NCBI GenBank assembly: GCA_011620785.1
Contig: WOYM01000017.1
Location: 1 to 13,988 of the forward strand
Source: Methanothrix sp.
GTDB taxonomy: Archaea > Halobacteriota > Methanosarcinia > Methanotrichales > Methanotrichaceae
DNA length: 13,988 nucleotides
Direction: 5' to 3'
The position numbers and the translations under genes were made by a program. Below the pieces are notes generated by a model, which saw nothing but the letters and a program-made list of their open reading frames with translations, was not told the DNA's origin and did not search any database. Below, piece by piece: positions 6,894 through 12,477 of this stretch (the first letter of the stretch is position 1; the number at the start of each line of letters is the position of its first letter).

Positions 6894-7595
6894 ATGGAAA
6901 ACCGTCTGATCTACTCTCCAGTTGGCATATTGATCATGCTCGGCTTCGCGTTCTTAATCGCAGTAGTGGTGAGCTTTCTCTTCCTGGACCTGGCCAGGAC
7001 AGCATTCACCAAGATCGGTTTCTCGTGGAGCCAGGCCCTCTTTGTGCTTTTGGCGTCTCTGGTAGGATCCAGCATAAACATACCATTGACCAACCTGCAG
7101 TGCAGCACTCCCATGGTCCATGAACGACACATTCGGGCCTTTGGCGTATCTTATCATGTCCCTGTGGTGAAGAGCTGCAATACCCTTTTGGCCATAAATG
7201 TGGGTGGGGCATTGATTCCCTCATTGATCTCCATGGCACTCATCTACCGGTTCCCAGAGTCCATCTATTATGCACTGTCTGGCATTGTTCTGGTGGCCAT
7301 CATCACCAACCGGGTGGCAAGGCCGGTTCGGGGGCTGGGGATCGTGACTCCTGCCCTGATCCCACCCCTTTGTGCCGCCCTGGCGGCGATCCTAATGGTC
7401 TATGTGCTGGGCGCCCCTCATGATCTCATCTTCCTAATCGCTTATGCGGCAGGAACCCTGGGCACTCTACTCGGGGCGGATATTCTCAACCTGGGAAAGA
7501 TCCGCGACCTTGGGGCTCCAGTGGCCAGTATCGGCGGAGCTGGAACCTTTGACGGTGTATTCCTGAGCGGTCTAATCGCTGTGCTCCTGGTGTGA
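6894..7595 (+). CDS. DUF1614-family integral membrane protein
   Basis: A 233-residue very hydrophobic protein with about seven predicted membrane segments, roughly residues 9-32, 43-62, 98-120, 124-143, 148-172, 176-197 and 212-233. Signatures of the DUF1614 family seen here are VGSSINIPL after the second segment, AINVGGALIPSLIS in the middle, GTLLGADILNL, and the C-terminal SIGGAGTFDGVFLSGLIAVLL. The family occurs in archaea and bacteria; its function is unknown. Small-residue motifs such as GGA and AGT within membrane segments suggest tight helix packing, perhaps a transporter-like fold, but this is inference. The ATG at 6894 has AGAGG shortly upstream. It is divergent from aroB' and followed by the promoter of the UbiD-family gene, so it is probably transcribed alone. 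Confidence 0.85.
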   Translation: MENRLIYSPVGILIMLGFAFLIAVVVSFLFLDLARTAFTKIGFSWSQALFVLLASLVGSSINIPLTNLQCSTPMVHERHIRAFGVSYHVPVVKSCNTLLAINVGGALIPSLISMALIYRFPESIYYALSGIVLVAIITNRVARPVRGLGIVTPALIPPLCAALAAILMVYVLGAPHDLIFLIAYAAGTLGTLLGADILNLGKIRDLGAPVASIGGAGTFDGVFLSGLIAVLLV

Positions 7596-7637
7596 GATGG
7601 ATCTAGAAATAGTGGAAAGAGATAGAATAACAAGAGA

Positions 7638-7649
7638 TTATATAAAAAG
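7638..7649 (+). promoter_or_regulatory. TATA-box promoter of the UbiD-family gene
   Basis: TTATATAAAAAG is a near-ideal archaeal TATA element preceded by purines that could form a BRE. Transcription would start near 7668-7672, giving a leader of about 30-35 bases that contains GGAAGGT ahead of the ATG at 7703. Confidence 0.6.
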
Positions 7650-7661
7650 ATGATAAAAGGT

Positions 7662-7688
7662 GGCGGAATGAAAGCAGGCGGAATAAAA
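7662..7688 (+). repeat. Direct repeat with 15-base period at the UbiD-family gene start
   Basis: GGCGGAAT followed by A-rich bases occurs at 7662-7673 and again at 7677-7688 (one mismatch in twelve positions). The copies are 15 bases apart and overlap the predicted transcription start and leader. It could be an operator for a regulator or a slippage duplication. Confidence 0.5.
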
Positions 7689-7702
7689 AGGAAGGTAAGA
7701 TC

Positions 7703-8962
7703 ATGAGCTTCAGGGGCTTTCTGGATGATCTGGAAAGGTCAGGTTTGATGAACCACGTGCGTGACCCTGTATCGCCGGTTCAGGAGGTCACAGAGAGATC
7801 CTGGGGTAGTGGGCCGATTCTATTTGACGATGTCTCCGGCCATAAGTGCTGCTTGAATATACTTGGGACGAGGGACCTCCTGGCCCGGGCCCTGGGCGTT
7901 CCTGCTGGGGATATGGTCCGCCACCTATCCCAGATCGGCTGCCAGGGTCCAGTGCGAGAGGTGGATTGGTCTAGTTTCATGGAGAATGTCTCCCAACCGG
8001 ATCTCAGCAGGCTTCCCATCATGACCTACTTTCCGGGGGACGGCGGCCCTTATATCACCTCTGGAGTGGTGGTGAGCCGCTTTGAGGACAAGATCAATGC
8101 CTGCGTTCACCGCCTGATGGTCCTGGGAAAAGACCGGCTGGCAGCAAGGCTGGTCCCGGGAAGGCATACCCATCAGCTCTATGAGGCCGCCCTGGCTAAG
8201 GGCAAGGAAGTTGCAGTGGCTGTGGCCATAGGAGTGGATCCGCTGGTATTGATGGCTGCCTCCACCCGCGTTCCTCCAGAGATGGAGTTTTGTTATGCTG
8301 CCGCCCTGCGAGGCTCTCATGTGGAGCTGATTTCTCTGGATAATGGGGTTCTTGTTCCCCATGCACAGATCGTTCTGGAGGGATACATCACCGCTGAGAG
8401 GGCACCGGAGGGGCCGTTCGTGGACATCACCGGCACCCGGGACCTGGTCCGGCAGGAGCCGGTCATCCGGCTAACCAGGATGATGATGTGCAATGAGCCC
8501 ATCTATCATGGCCTTCTGCCTGCAGGAGGTGAGCACAAGATGCTGATGGGAGTGCCCTATGAGCCGCTCATCTACCGGGAGGTCTCCAAGGTGGCAAAGG
8601 TGAAGGACGTCATGCTTACCGAGGGCGGATGCTGTTACTTCCATGCCGTGGTGCAGATTGAGAAGGAGACGGAGGAGGATGCCAGAAGAGCGATCGATGC
8701 CGCTATCAAGGCTCATCGCTCTTTGAAGCATGTGCTGGTGGTGGACTCAGATATCGATATCCACGATCCTCGAGACCTGGAGTATGCCCTGGCTACGCGC
8801 ATGCGCGGTGACGAGGATATAGTTCTTTATCCCAATGTGCGCGGCAGCACCCTTGACCCCAGGAGCAATGAGGGAATGACCACCAAGGTGGGTGTGGATG
8901 CCACAGCCAGGCTGGACCGGCTCTGGAAGTTCCAGAGGTTGACGCCCACAGGGCAGGGCTGA
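7703..8962 (+). CDS. UbiD-family decarboxylase, probable anhydromevalonate phosphate decarboxylase
   Basis: A 419-residue UbiD-family protein, expected to use prenylated FMN to decarboxylate an alpha,beta-unsaturated acid. Family landmarks include FRGFLDDLERSG at the N-terminus, PILFDDVSGHK, the central LPIMTYFPGDGGPYITSGVV, ARLVPGRHTHQLYEAAL, VPPEMEFCYAAALRG and the acidic EGPFVDITGTRD. Archaea that use the phosphomevalonate-dehydratase route make isopentenyl phosphate through a UbiD homologue, anhydromevalonate phosphate decarboxylase. The length and single-gene context fit that enzyme better than ubiquinone synthesis, which methanogens lack. This substrate assignment is inferred. The ATG at 7703 has GGAAGGT upstream and a good TATA box. 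No UbiX-type flavin prenyltransferase is visible here. It converges with the microprotein gene downstream of ftsZ2. Confidence 0.88.
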   Translation: MSFRGFLDDLERSGLMNHVRDPVSPVQEVTERSWGSGPILFDDVSGHKCCLNILGTRDLLARALGVPAGDMVRHLSQIGCQGPVREVDWSSFMENVSQPDLSRLPIMTYFPGDGGPYITSGVVVSRFEDKINACVHRLMVLGKDRLAARLVPGRHTHQLYEAALAKGKEVAVAVAIGVDPLVLMAASTRVPPEMEFCYAAALRGSHVELISLDNGVLVPHAQIVLEGYITAERAPEGPFVDITGTRDLVRQEPVIRLTRMMMCNEPIYHGLLPAGGEHKMLMGVPYEPLIYREVSKVAKVKDVMLTEGGCCYFHAVVQIEKETEEDARRAIDAAIKAHRSLKHVLVVDSDIDIHDPRDLEYALATRMRGDEDIVLYPNVRGSTLDPRSNEGMTTKVGVDATARLDRLWKFQRLTPTGQG

Positions 8963-8965
8963 AAA

Positions 8966-8997
8966 GAGGCGGAGATCCTCTCCAACTACCCGCCTTT
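8966..8997. terminator. Hairpin between converging genes
   Basis: Between the UbiD-family stop and the microprotein stop, GGAGA (8971-8975) pairs with TCTCC (8979-8983) around three bases. Alternatively AGGCGG (8967-8972) pairs with CCGCCT (8990-8995). No long T-tract follows on the plus strand, so a terminator role is uncertain. Confidence 0.3.
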
Positions 8998-9001
8998 CCT
9001 C

Positions 9002-9097
9002 TCAAATCTCCAGATAGAGGCGGATGCTGTAGATTGCTGCAATGCCCAGGATTATCGCCAGGGTTAAGGCTATTATCTGGAACAGGAGTTCATCCAT
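9002..9097 (-). CDS. 31-residue single-pass membrane microprotein downstream of ftsZ2
   Basis: On the minus strand an ATG at 9097 opens a 31-codon frame ending in TGA at 9002-9004. The peptide starts MDELLF, has an unbroken hydrophobic stretch of about 19 residues (roughly positions 4-25, rich in Ile, Leu and Ala) and ends RLYLEI. The acidic start and single arginine after the hydrophobic stretch would place the N-terminus outside and the C-terminus in the cytoplasm by the positive-inside rule, though the charge bias is small. GAGGGTG (9103-9109), five bases before the ATG, is a strong ribosome binding site and the best sign that it is translated. It lies 53 bases after the ftsZ2 stop on the same strand, so it is probably in the same transcript. 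I do not recognise the family; a membrane anchor, assembly factor or regulator are only possibilities. Confidence 0.6.
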   Translation of the reverse strand: MDELLFQIIALTLAIILGIAAIYSIRLYLEI

Positions 9098-9102
9098 GAT
9101 AT

Positions 9103-9109
9103 CACCCTC
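9103..9109 (-). promoter_or_regulatory. Strong Shine-Dalgarno site of the microprotein gene
   Basis: GAGGGTG read on the minus strand, five bases ahead of ATG 9097. A site this good in front of a 31-codon hydrophobic frame argues for translation. Confidence 0.55.
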
Positions 9110-9150
9110 TTCTTTATTCCCTATCTGTATTCATTTCGTCTTTGAAATCC

Positions 9151-10233
9151 TCATTTTATGGCATCAGTCTTTGTCCGGGCAAGGCCAATGCACCGGTCGG
9201 CTGGCAGGCGCATCTCTCCCAGGAGATCTACCTCTCCTTCGGTGGACCCCAGCACCTGGGCTGATTTCACCCCGGTTATTATAGCCATCAGCTTCACTCT
9301 GCCCCTGAGCTCAGGCTTGATCTTTGCTCCCCAGATGACATTCGCCCTCGGGTCCAGATCCTGGGTGAGGCTGCTGGCGATGGAGGCTGCCTCCTTAAGG
9401 GTCATATCCGGCCCACCGTCAATGTGCAGCAGACAGGCTTTTGCTCCTCTTAGCTCCACGTCCAGGAGGGGATTGTTCAAAGCGGAGCGGACGATCTTCT
9501 CCGGGCTCTTCTTCATGCTCCCCTCTCCCACCAGCATAAAGCTGGCCCCTCCGGTGTTCATGATAGTGTGCACATCGGCATAGTCCAGGTTGATCAGCGA
9601 AGGGGTGGTCAATGTCTCGCAGATCCCCTGGATGATCTCGCCTGTGATACCATCGATCATGGAGAAGGCTTGCTGGAAGGGTAGGTGGGGGGCGCGCTCC
9701 AGCAGGCGATTGTTGTCCATCACAATGGAGGTGTTTGCGTAATTGCGCAGGTTCTCCAGGCCTTCCTCAGCAATGAAGATCCTCTTCCTCTCCATGTGAA
9801 ATGGCGTGGTGACCATGGCCACCACCAGGGCGCCCTCTTGCCTGGCAATTCTTGCCAGGACCGGCGCTGAGCCGGTGCCAGTGCCTCCACCCATGCCCGC
9901 GAGGACGAATACCAGGTCTGCGCCGCGCAAGAGGTCCTCGATGTCCGTTCTTGCGCTCTCCGCCGCTCTCCTTCCCACCTCGGGGTCTCCTCCTGCTCCC
10001 ATCCCCCGGGTGAGCTTCCGGCCTATCAGCATCCTCTCATCCGCCAGGACGGTCTCCAGGTGCTGGCGGTCGGTGTTTATGGCTATGGTCTTCGCCCCCA
10101 ACAAGCCCATTCTTTTGAGTCTGTTGATGGTGTTTCCGCCTGCGCCGCCACAGCCTACGACCAGTATCCTGGGGATACCGAAGTCGTCGCCCGAATTTGA
10201 AAAATCCATGGCCTCCCGTATATCAAGTTCCAT
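9151..10233 (-). CDS. ftsZ2: Cell division protein FtsZ, archaeal FtsZ2 type
   Basis: A 360-residue tubulin-like GTPase that polymerises at the division site. Visible motifs are the nucleotide-binding GCGGAGGNT (27-35), NTDRQHL (53-59), GAGGDPEVGRRAAE, the tubulin signature GGGTGTG (115-121), TTPFHMERKR, DNNRLLE (173-179), and the synergy loop NLDYAD (215-220) with catalytic Asp217 and Asp220. The pattern FGIPRILVVGCGGAG with SLINLDYADVHTIM and VIWGAKI matches archaeal FtsZ2, which works in constriction beside FtsZ1, rather than FtsZ1. Where many FtsZ2 proteins read GGAGNN this one reads GGAGGN. The C-terminus is short (ends TKTDAIK). The ATG at 10233 is preceded by a purine-rich GGGATAGGG tract. 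Divergent from the UPF0146 gene; a membrane microprotein follows it. Neither FtsZ1 nor SepF is in the window. Confidence 0.94.
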   Translation of the reverse strand: MELDIREAMDFSNSGDDFGIPRILVVGCGGAGGNTINRLKRMGLLGAKTIAINTDRQHLETVLADERMLIGRKLTRGMGAGGDPEVGRRAAESARTDIEDLLRGADLVFVLAGMGGGTGTGSAPVLARIARQEGALVVAMVTTPFHMERKRIFIAEEGLENLRNYANTSIVMDNNRLLERAPHLPFQQAFSMIDGITGEIIQGICETLTTPSLINLDYADVHTIMNTGGASFMLVGEGSMKKSPEKIVRSALNNPLLDVELRGAKACLLHIDGGPDMTLKEAASIASSLTQDLDPRANVIWGAKIKPELRGRVKLMAIITGVKSAQVLGSTEGEVDLLGEMRLPADRCIGLARTKTDAIK

Positions 10234-10305
10234 CCCTATCCCTTCATTGCTTTCTCATAACTAATTAGTGCTATCTGTTAATAACAATTGCGGATAGAGA
10301 TAAGA

Positions 10306-10743
10306 ATGATCAGACAAGATGTGGCAACCAAGATGACGGGACAGACGGCTGCCAGGGACCTGGCGGAGTTCATCGCCAGGTACTACCCTGGCAGGGTGGT
10401 GGAGGTGGGTGTGGGCCATTTTCCCCATGTTGCCCAGAGGCTGTCGGAGATGGGCCTGGAAGTGATCCTTACGGACAGGGTGGAGGGGCTTCTGGCTGGC
10501 ATGAGGGTGGAAAAGGATGACATTTTCGCTCCTCAAAGGGAGATCTATCTGGGGGCGGGCCTCATCTACTCCATTCGCCCTCCTCTGGAGATGCAGCTTG
10601 CCATGGGGGAGCTGGCTGCTGCTGTGGGTGCGGATGTTATCGTCCGGCCCTTGCAGGATGAGATAGCACAGCTCGCCGGATTTGGCAGGAGGCTGGTCAA
10701 TTACCGGGAGGCGAGGTTTTATCTGTTCAGAGAAAACGAGTAG
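10306..10743 (+). CDS. UPF0146-family protein
   Basis: A 145-residue archaeal protein of the UPF0146 family, with a small Rossmann-like fold resembling a methyltransferase core. Diagnostic segments are VVEVGVGHFPHVAQRLSEMG, VILTDRVEGL, DDIFAPQREIYLGAGLIYSIRPPLEMQ, DVIVRPLQDE and the C-terminal RLVNYREARFYLF. The glycine-rich VEVGVG resembles SAM-binding motif I, but no activity has been established for the family as far as I know. A longer frame begins with TTG at 10288; I prefer the ATG at 10306, because the sequence before TTG has no ribosome binding site while the ATG follows a purine-rich GGATAGAGATAAGA. It is divergent from ftsZ2 with a spacer of about 72 bases. A truncated glutamine amidotransferase follows 30 bases after the stop. 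Confidence 0.88.
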   Translation: MIRQDVATKMTGQTAARDLAEFIARYYPGRVVEVGVGHFPHVAQRLSEMGLEVILTDRVEGLLAGMRVEKDDIFAPQREIYLGAGLIYSIRPPLEMQLAMGELAAAVGADVIVRPLQDEIAQLAGFGRRLVNYREARFYLFRENE

Positions 10744-10757
10744 AATTTATAGTTTTG

Positions 10758-11316
10758 GACTTTTGAACCTGGGGAGATGAACATCTACCAGGAGGATCTT
10801 TATCCCTGGCTGGCGGAGGAGAAGAGGTTCATACGCAGGGCTATGGATAGCGAGAAGACTATTCTTGGAATCTGCCTTGGCGCCCAGCTTATCTCAGATC
10901 TCCTGGGAGGAATGGTGCACAAAAATCGCTATAGGGAGATCGGCTGGCATGAGGTGAAGCTGAATCGTGCTGCATTTAGCTCTTCTGCTTTCAAGGGGTT
11001 TCCTGATAGATTCACGGCATTTCAATGGCATGGGGATACATTTGACCTGCCCAGAGGAGCGACTGGGCTGGCATCGACTGCTGCCTGCGCCAATCAGGCC
11101 TTTGAGATAGGGCGAAATGTTGGACTGCAATTTCATCTGGAGTCGTCCAGGCAAAGCATACGAAGGCTGATAGACAACGGCGGGGACGAATTGACTCCAG
11201 GAAGGTTCGTGCAGGAGTCGAAGGATATGCTCTCCGCAGAAAAGCATCTAAAGGAGTTATACAAGCATTTTGGTATTTTTATGAAAAACATTGAATTAAT
11301 GGTGGATCGGGATTGA
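10758..11316 (+). pseudogene. Class I glutamine amidotransferase, N-terminally truncated
   Basis: The open frame from ATG 10777 encodes 179 residues of a GuaA-like type 1 glutamine amidotransferase domain. It contains the nucleophile C33 in GICLGAQL, FQWHGDTF, and the His-Glu pair H120/E122 in LQFHLES, so the catalytic triad is intact. Complete relatives have about 55-60 further N-terminal residues, ending in a stretch like GGPMNIY; here the first residue corresponds to that internal Met. Bases 10758-10776 (GACTTTTGAACCTGGGGAG) look like a degraded, frameshifted version of the expected coding sequence. Only 30 bases separate the frame from the UPF0146 stop, so a deletion has probably removed the 5' end. 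GGGGAG directly abuts the ATG, too close for good translation. It may be dead or may yield a shortened product. It converges with the acidic gene ending at 11335. Confidence 0.7.
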
Positions 11317-11334
11317 TCCAATCACTTGCTAAAA

Positions 11335-11838
11335 CTAATTTGTATAAGCCTCCTCGCTCCAGAAGATATCGTTTCCCTTGCTGTCGTCTATATCCTGGCT
11401 GTCGAAAGCCACCAGGGAAAAGATGATATTGTCTCCTCTGATCTCCGGAAGAATCTCGTATCTATCTCTGATCACCTCAAAGACATCTCCCAGCATGTCC
11501 AGACCGTGCTCAACCTCAAAGGCATTTATCTCCTCCTGGGAGATGCCATGATCTTCTGCCGTCTCCAACATCAACTCTTTTATGGCATCCAGCTCCTCTG
11601 AGGCCATCAAGTAGATTCTGAAACCGCCGATATTGTCATCGATCGGATCGATCTGAAGCCACATTTGCCATGGTTCAGTCGATATATTCCGCTCTCTTGT
11701 TCTCAACAGATCATCGATCAGAGTCCTGGAGAGGGGTAGCTCTCTTGCTGCCTCATGCATGATGGAGAAGAGAGGCGCATATTCAGAAGCTATATCCTCG
11801 ATCATCTCCTGCCAGAGATCGTAGTTGAGTTCATACAT
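11335..11838 (-). CDS. Acidic protein of unknown function
   Basis: A 167-residue protein that I do not recognise. It is strongly acidic, with many Asp/Glu and few Lys, and has no signal peptide or membrane segment. The N-terminal part (MYELNYDLWQEMIEDIASEY, then APLFSIMHEAARELPL) looks helical. The middle has WQMWLQIDPIDDNIGGFRIYLM, which reads as beta strands. A second helical section (EELDAIKELMLETAEDHGIS) is followed by HGLDMLGDVFEVIRDRYEIL and an acidic tail DSQDIDDSKGND. ATG at 11838 has AGGA about ten bases upstream. It is convergent with the truncated amidotransferase (18-base gap) and separated from the gene to its right by the hairpin-rich region. Probably a lineage-specific cytoplasmic protein; real-gene status is supported by length and composition rather than homology. 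Confidence 0.7.
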   Translation of the reverse strand: MYELNYDLWQEMIEDIASEYAPLFSIMHEAARELPLSRTLIDDLLRTRERNISTEPWQMWLQIDPIDDNIGGFRIYLMASEELDAIKELMLETAEDHGISQEEINAFEVEHGLDMLGDVFEVIRDRYEILPEIRGDNIIFSLVAFDSQDIDDSKGNDIFWSEEAYTN

Positions 11839-11941
11839 GTTCAGATGTCCTGGTGTGTATTCGATCTGGGATTCTTCAAAGCGGCATTAGCCTGAAATCC
11901 ATTTCTACTTTTCTATTTGCCTTTTGCGGTAGGTGACTACT

Positions 11942-11990
11942 CCCCACCCCTAGAGGGTAGGGCTTCCGATGTTTTGATTCCTAAGGAATC
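11942..11990. mobile_element. Tandem hairpins resembling an IS200/IS605-type element end (relic)
   Basis: CCCCACCC (11942-11949) pairs with GGGTAGGG (11955-11962) around CTAGA with one mismatch. Thirteen bases on, GATTCC (11976-11981) pairs perfectly with GGAATC (11985-11990). A C-rich stem with a short loop and trailing GGCTTCC resembles the imperfect hairpins at the ends of IS200/IS605 (TnpB-type) elements. No transposase or TnpB is present, so it would be a solo end or small derivative. It could instead be an unrelated RNA structure or terminator. Confidence 0.35.
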
Positions 11991-12077
11991 GATTCTTATA
12001 AAAAATTTGTCTCTCATATACGGCATCCTTTACCAAAATACTGCAATTGTCTCGCAGTTCCATAATTTAACCAATGG

Positions 12078-12087
12078 TTTTTTAAAG
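12078..12087 (+). promoter_or_regulatory. TATA-like box just ahead of the zinc-finger-like gene
   Basis: TTTTTTAAAG ends 19 bases before the ATG at 12107. With the usual archaeal spacing of about 25 bases, transcription would start at or next to the start codon, giving a leaderless or nearly leaderless mRNA. A weaker AT tract at 12061-12070 would give a short leader instead. Confidence 0.4.
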
Positions 12088-12106
12088 CTCTTGAACTCAT
12101 TATGGT

Positions 12107-12469
12107 ATGAGTATGAATTGCTGCGAACATAAAATATCAGGGAGCAAGGAAAAGATCTGGCTGCCCCACTATTTTGAAGGGCGGGATCGAGGACTCAAGC
12201 CCCATCCCTATTGTACGGAGTGCGGTCTTGTCAAGAGCCTTTCCTCTGATAGGCTACACAGCGTTGGCTATTTTATGAATGTCATTGCAGAACTCGGCAA
12301 GCATCATAAAATCACCCAGGTGCAAACGAGGTTAATCGCCCTGGAGATGGAAAAGCAGTTGATAAGCGATGCATTCGGGATCGATCGGCACCAACAGGAG
12401 ATGTTGTTTATTGAGATTGCGACCCGTATCCTCAATGTCTCAGCAAGGTCGGTAACTCAGCTTCTTTAA
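12107..12469 (+). CDS. Small zinc-finger-like protein of unknown function
   Basis: A 120-residue protein, probably cytoplasmic. Its N-terminal 40 residues carry a likely metal site: C5, C6 and H8 in NCCEH, then H33 and C36-x2-C39 in HPYCTECG. The rest appears helical (VGYFMNVIAELGKHHKIT, QVQTRLIALEMEKQLISDAFG, then MLFIEIATRILN). The pattern, a short finger followed by a helical region, recalls a hypothetical family I associate with methanogens; I know of no function. The helical part could be a DNA- or protein-binding domain, so a transcription-factor-like role is a possibility, not a conclusion. ATG at 12107 or 12113 may be used. No Shine-Dalgarno is visible, and the close TATA-like element suggests a leaderless transcript. 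It converges with the flippase gene, with only eight bases between the stops. Confidence 0.72.
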   Translation: MSMNCCEHKISGSKEKIWLPHYFEGRDRGLKPHPYCTECGLVKSLSSDRLHSVGYFMNVIAELGKHHKITQVQTRLIALEMEKQLISDAFGIDRHQQEMLFIEIATRILNVSARSVTQLL

Positions 12470-12477
12470 ATATAATT

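Noticed and set aside
7925..8362. 145-codon minus-strand frame within the UbiD-family gene
   Set aside because: Antisense to a well-supported gene, without ribosome binding site or recognisable domain.
11917..12132. A 71-codon plus-strand frame in the spacer before the zinc-finger-like gene
   Set aside because: It runs through the two hairpins, starts with TTG without a ribosome binding site, and its product is not recognisable; it also overlaps the next gene's start.
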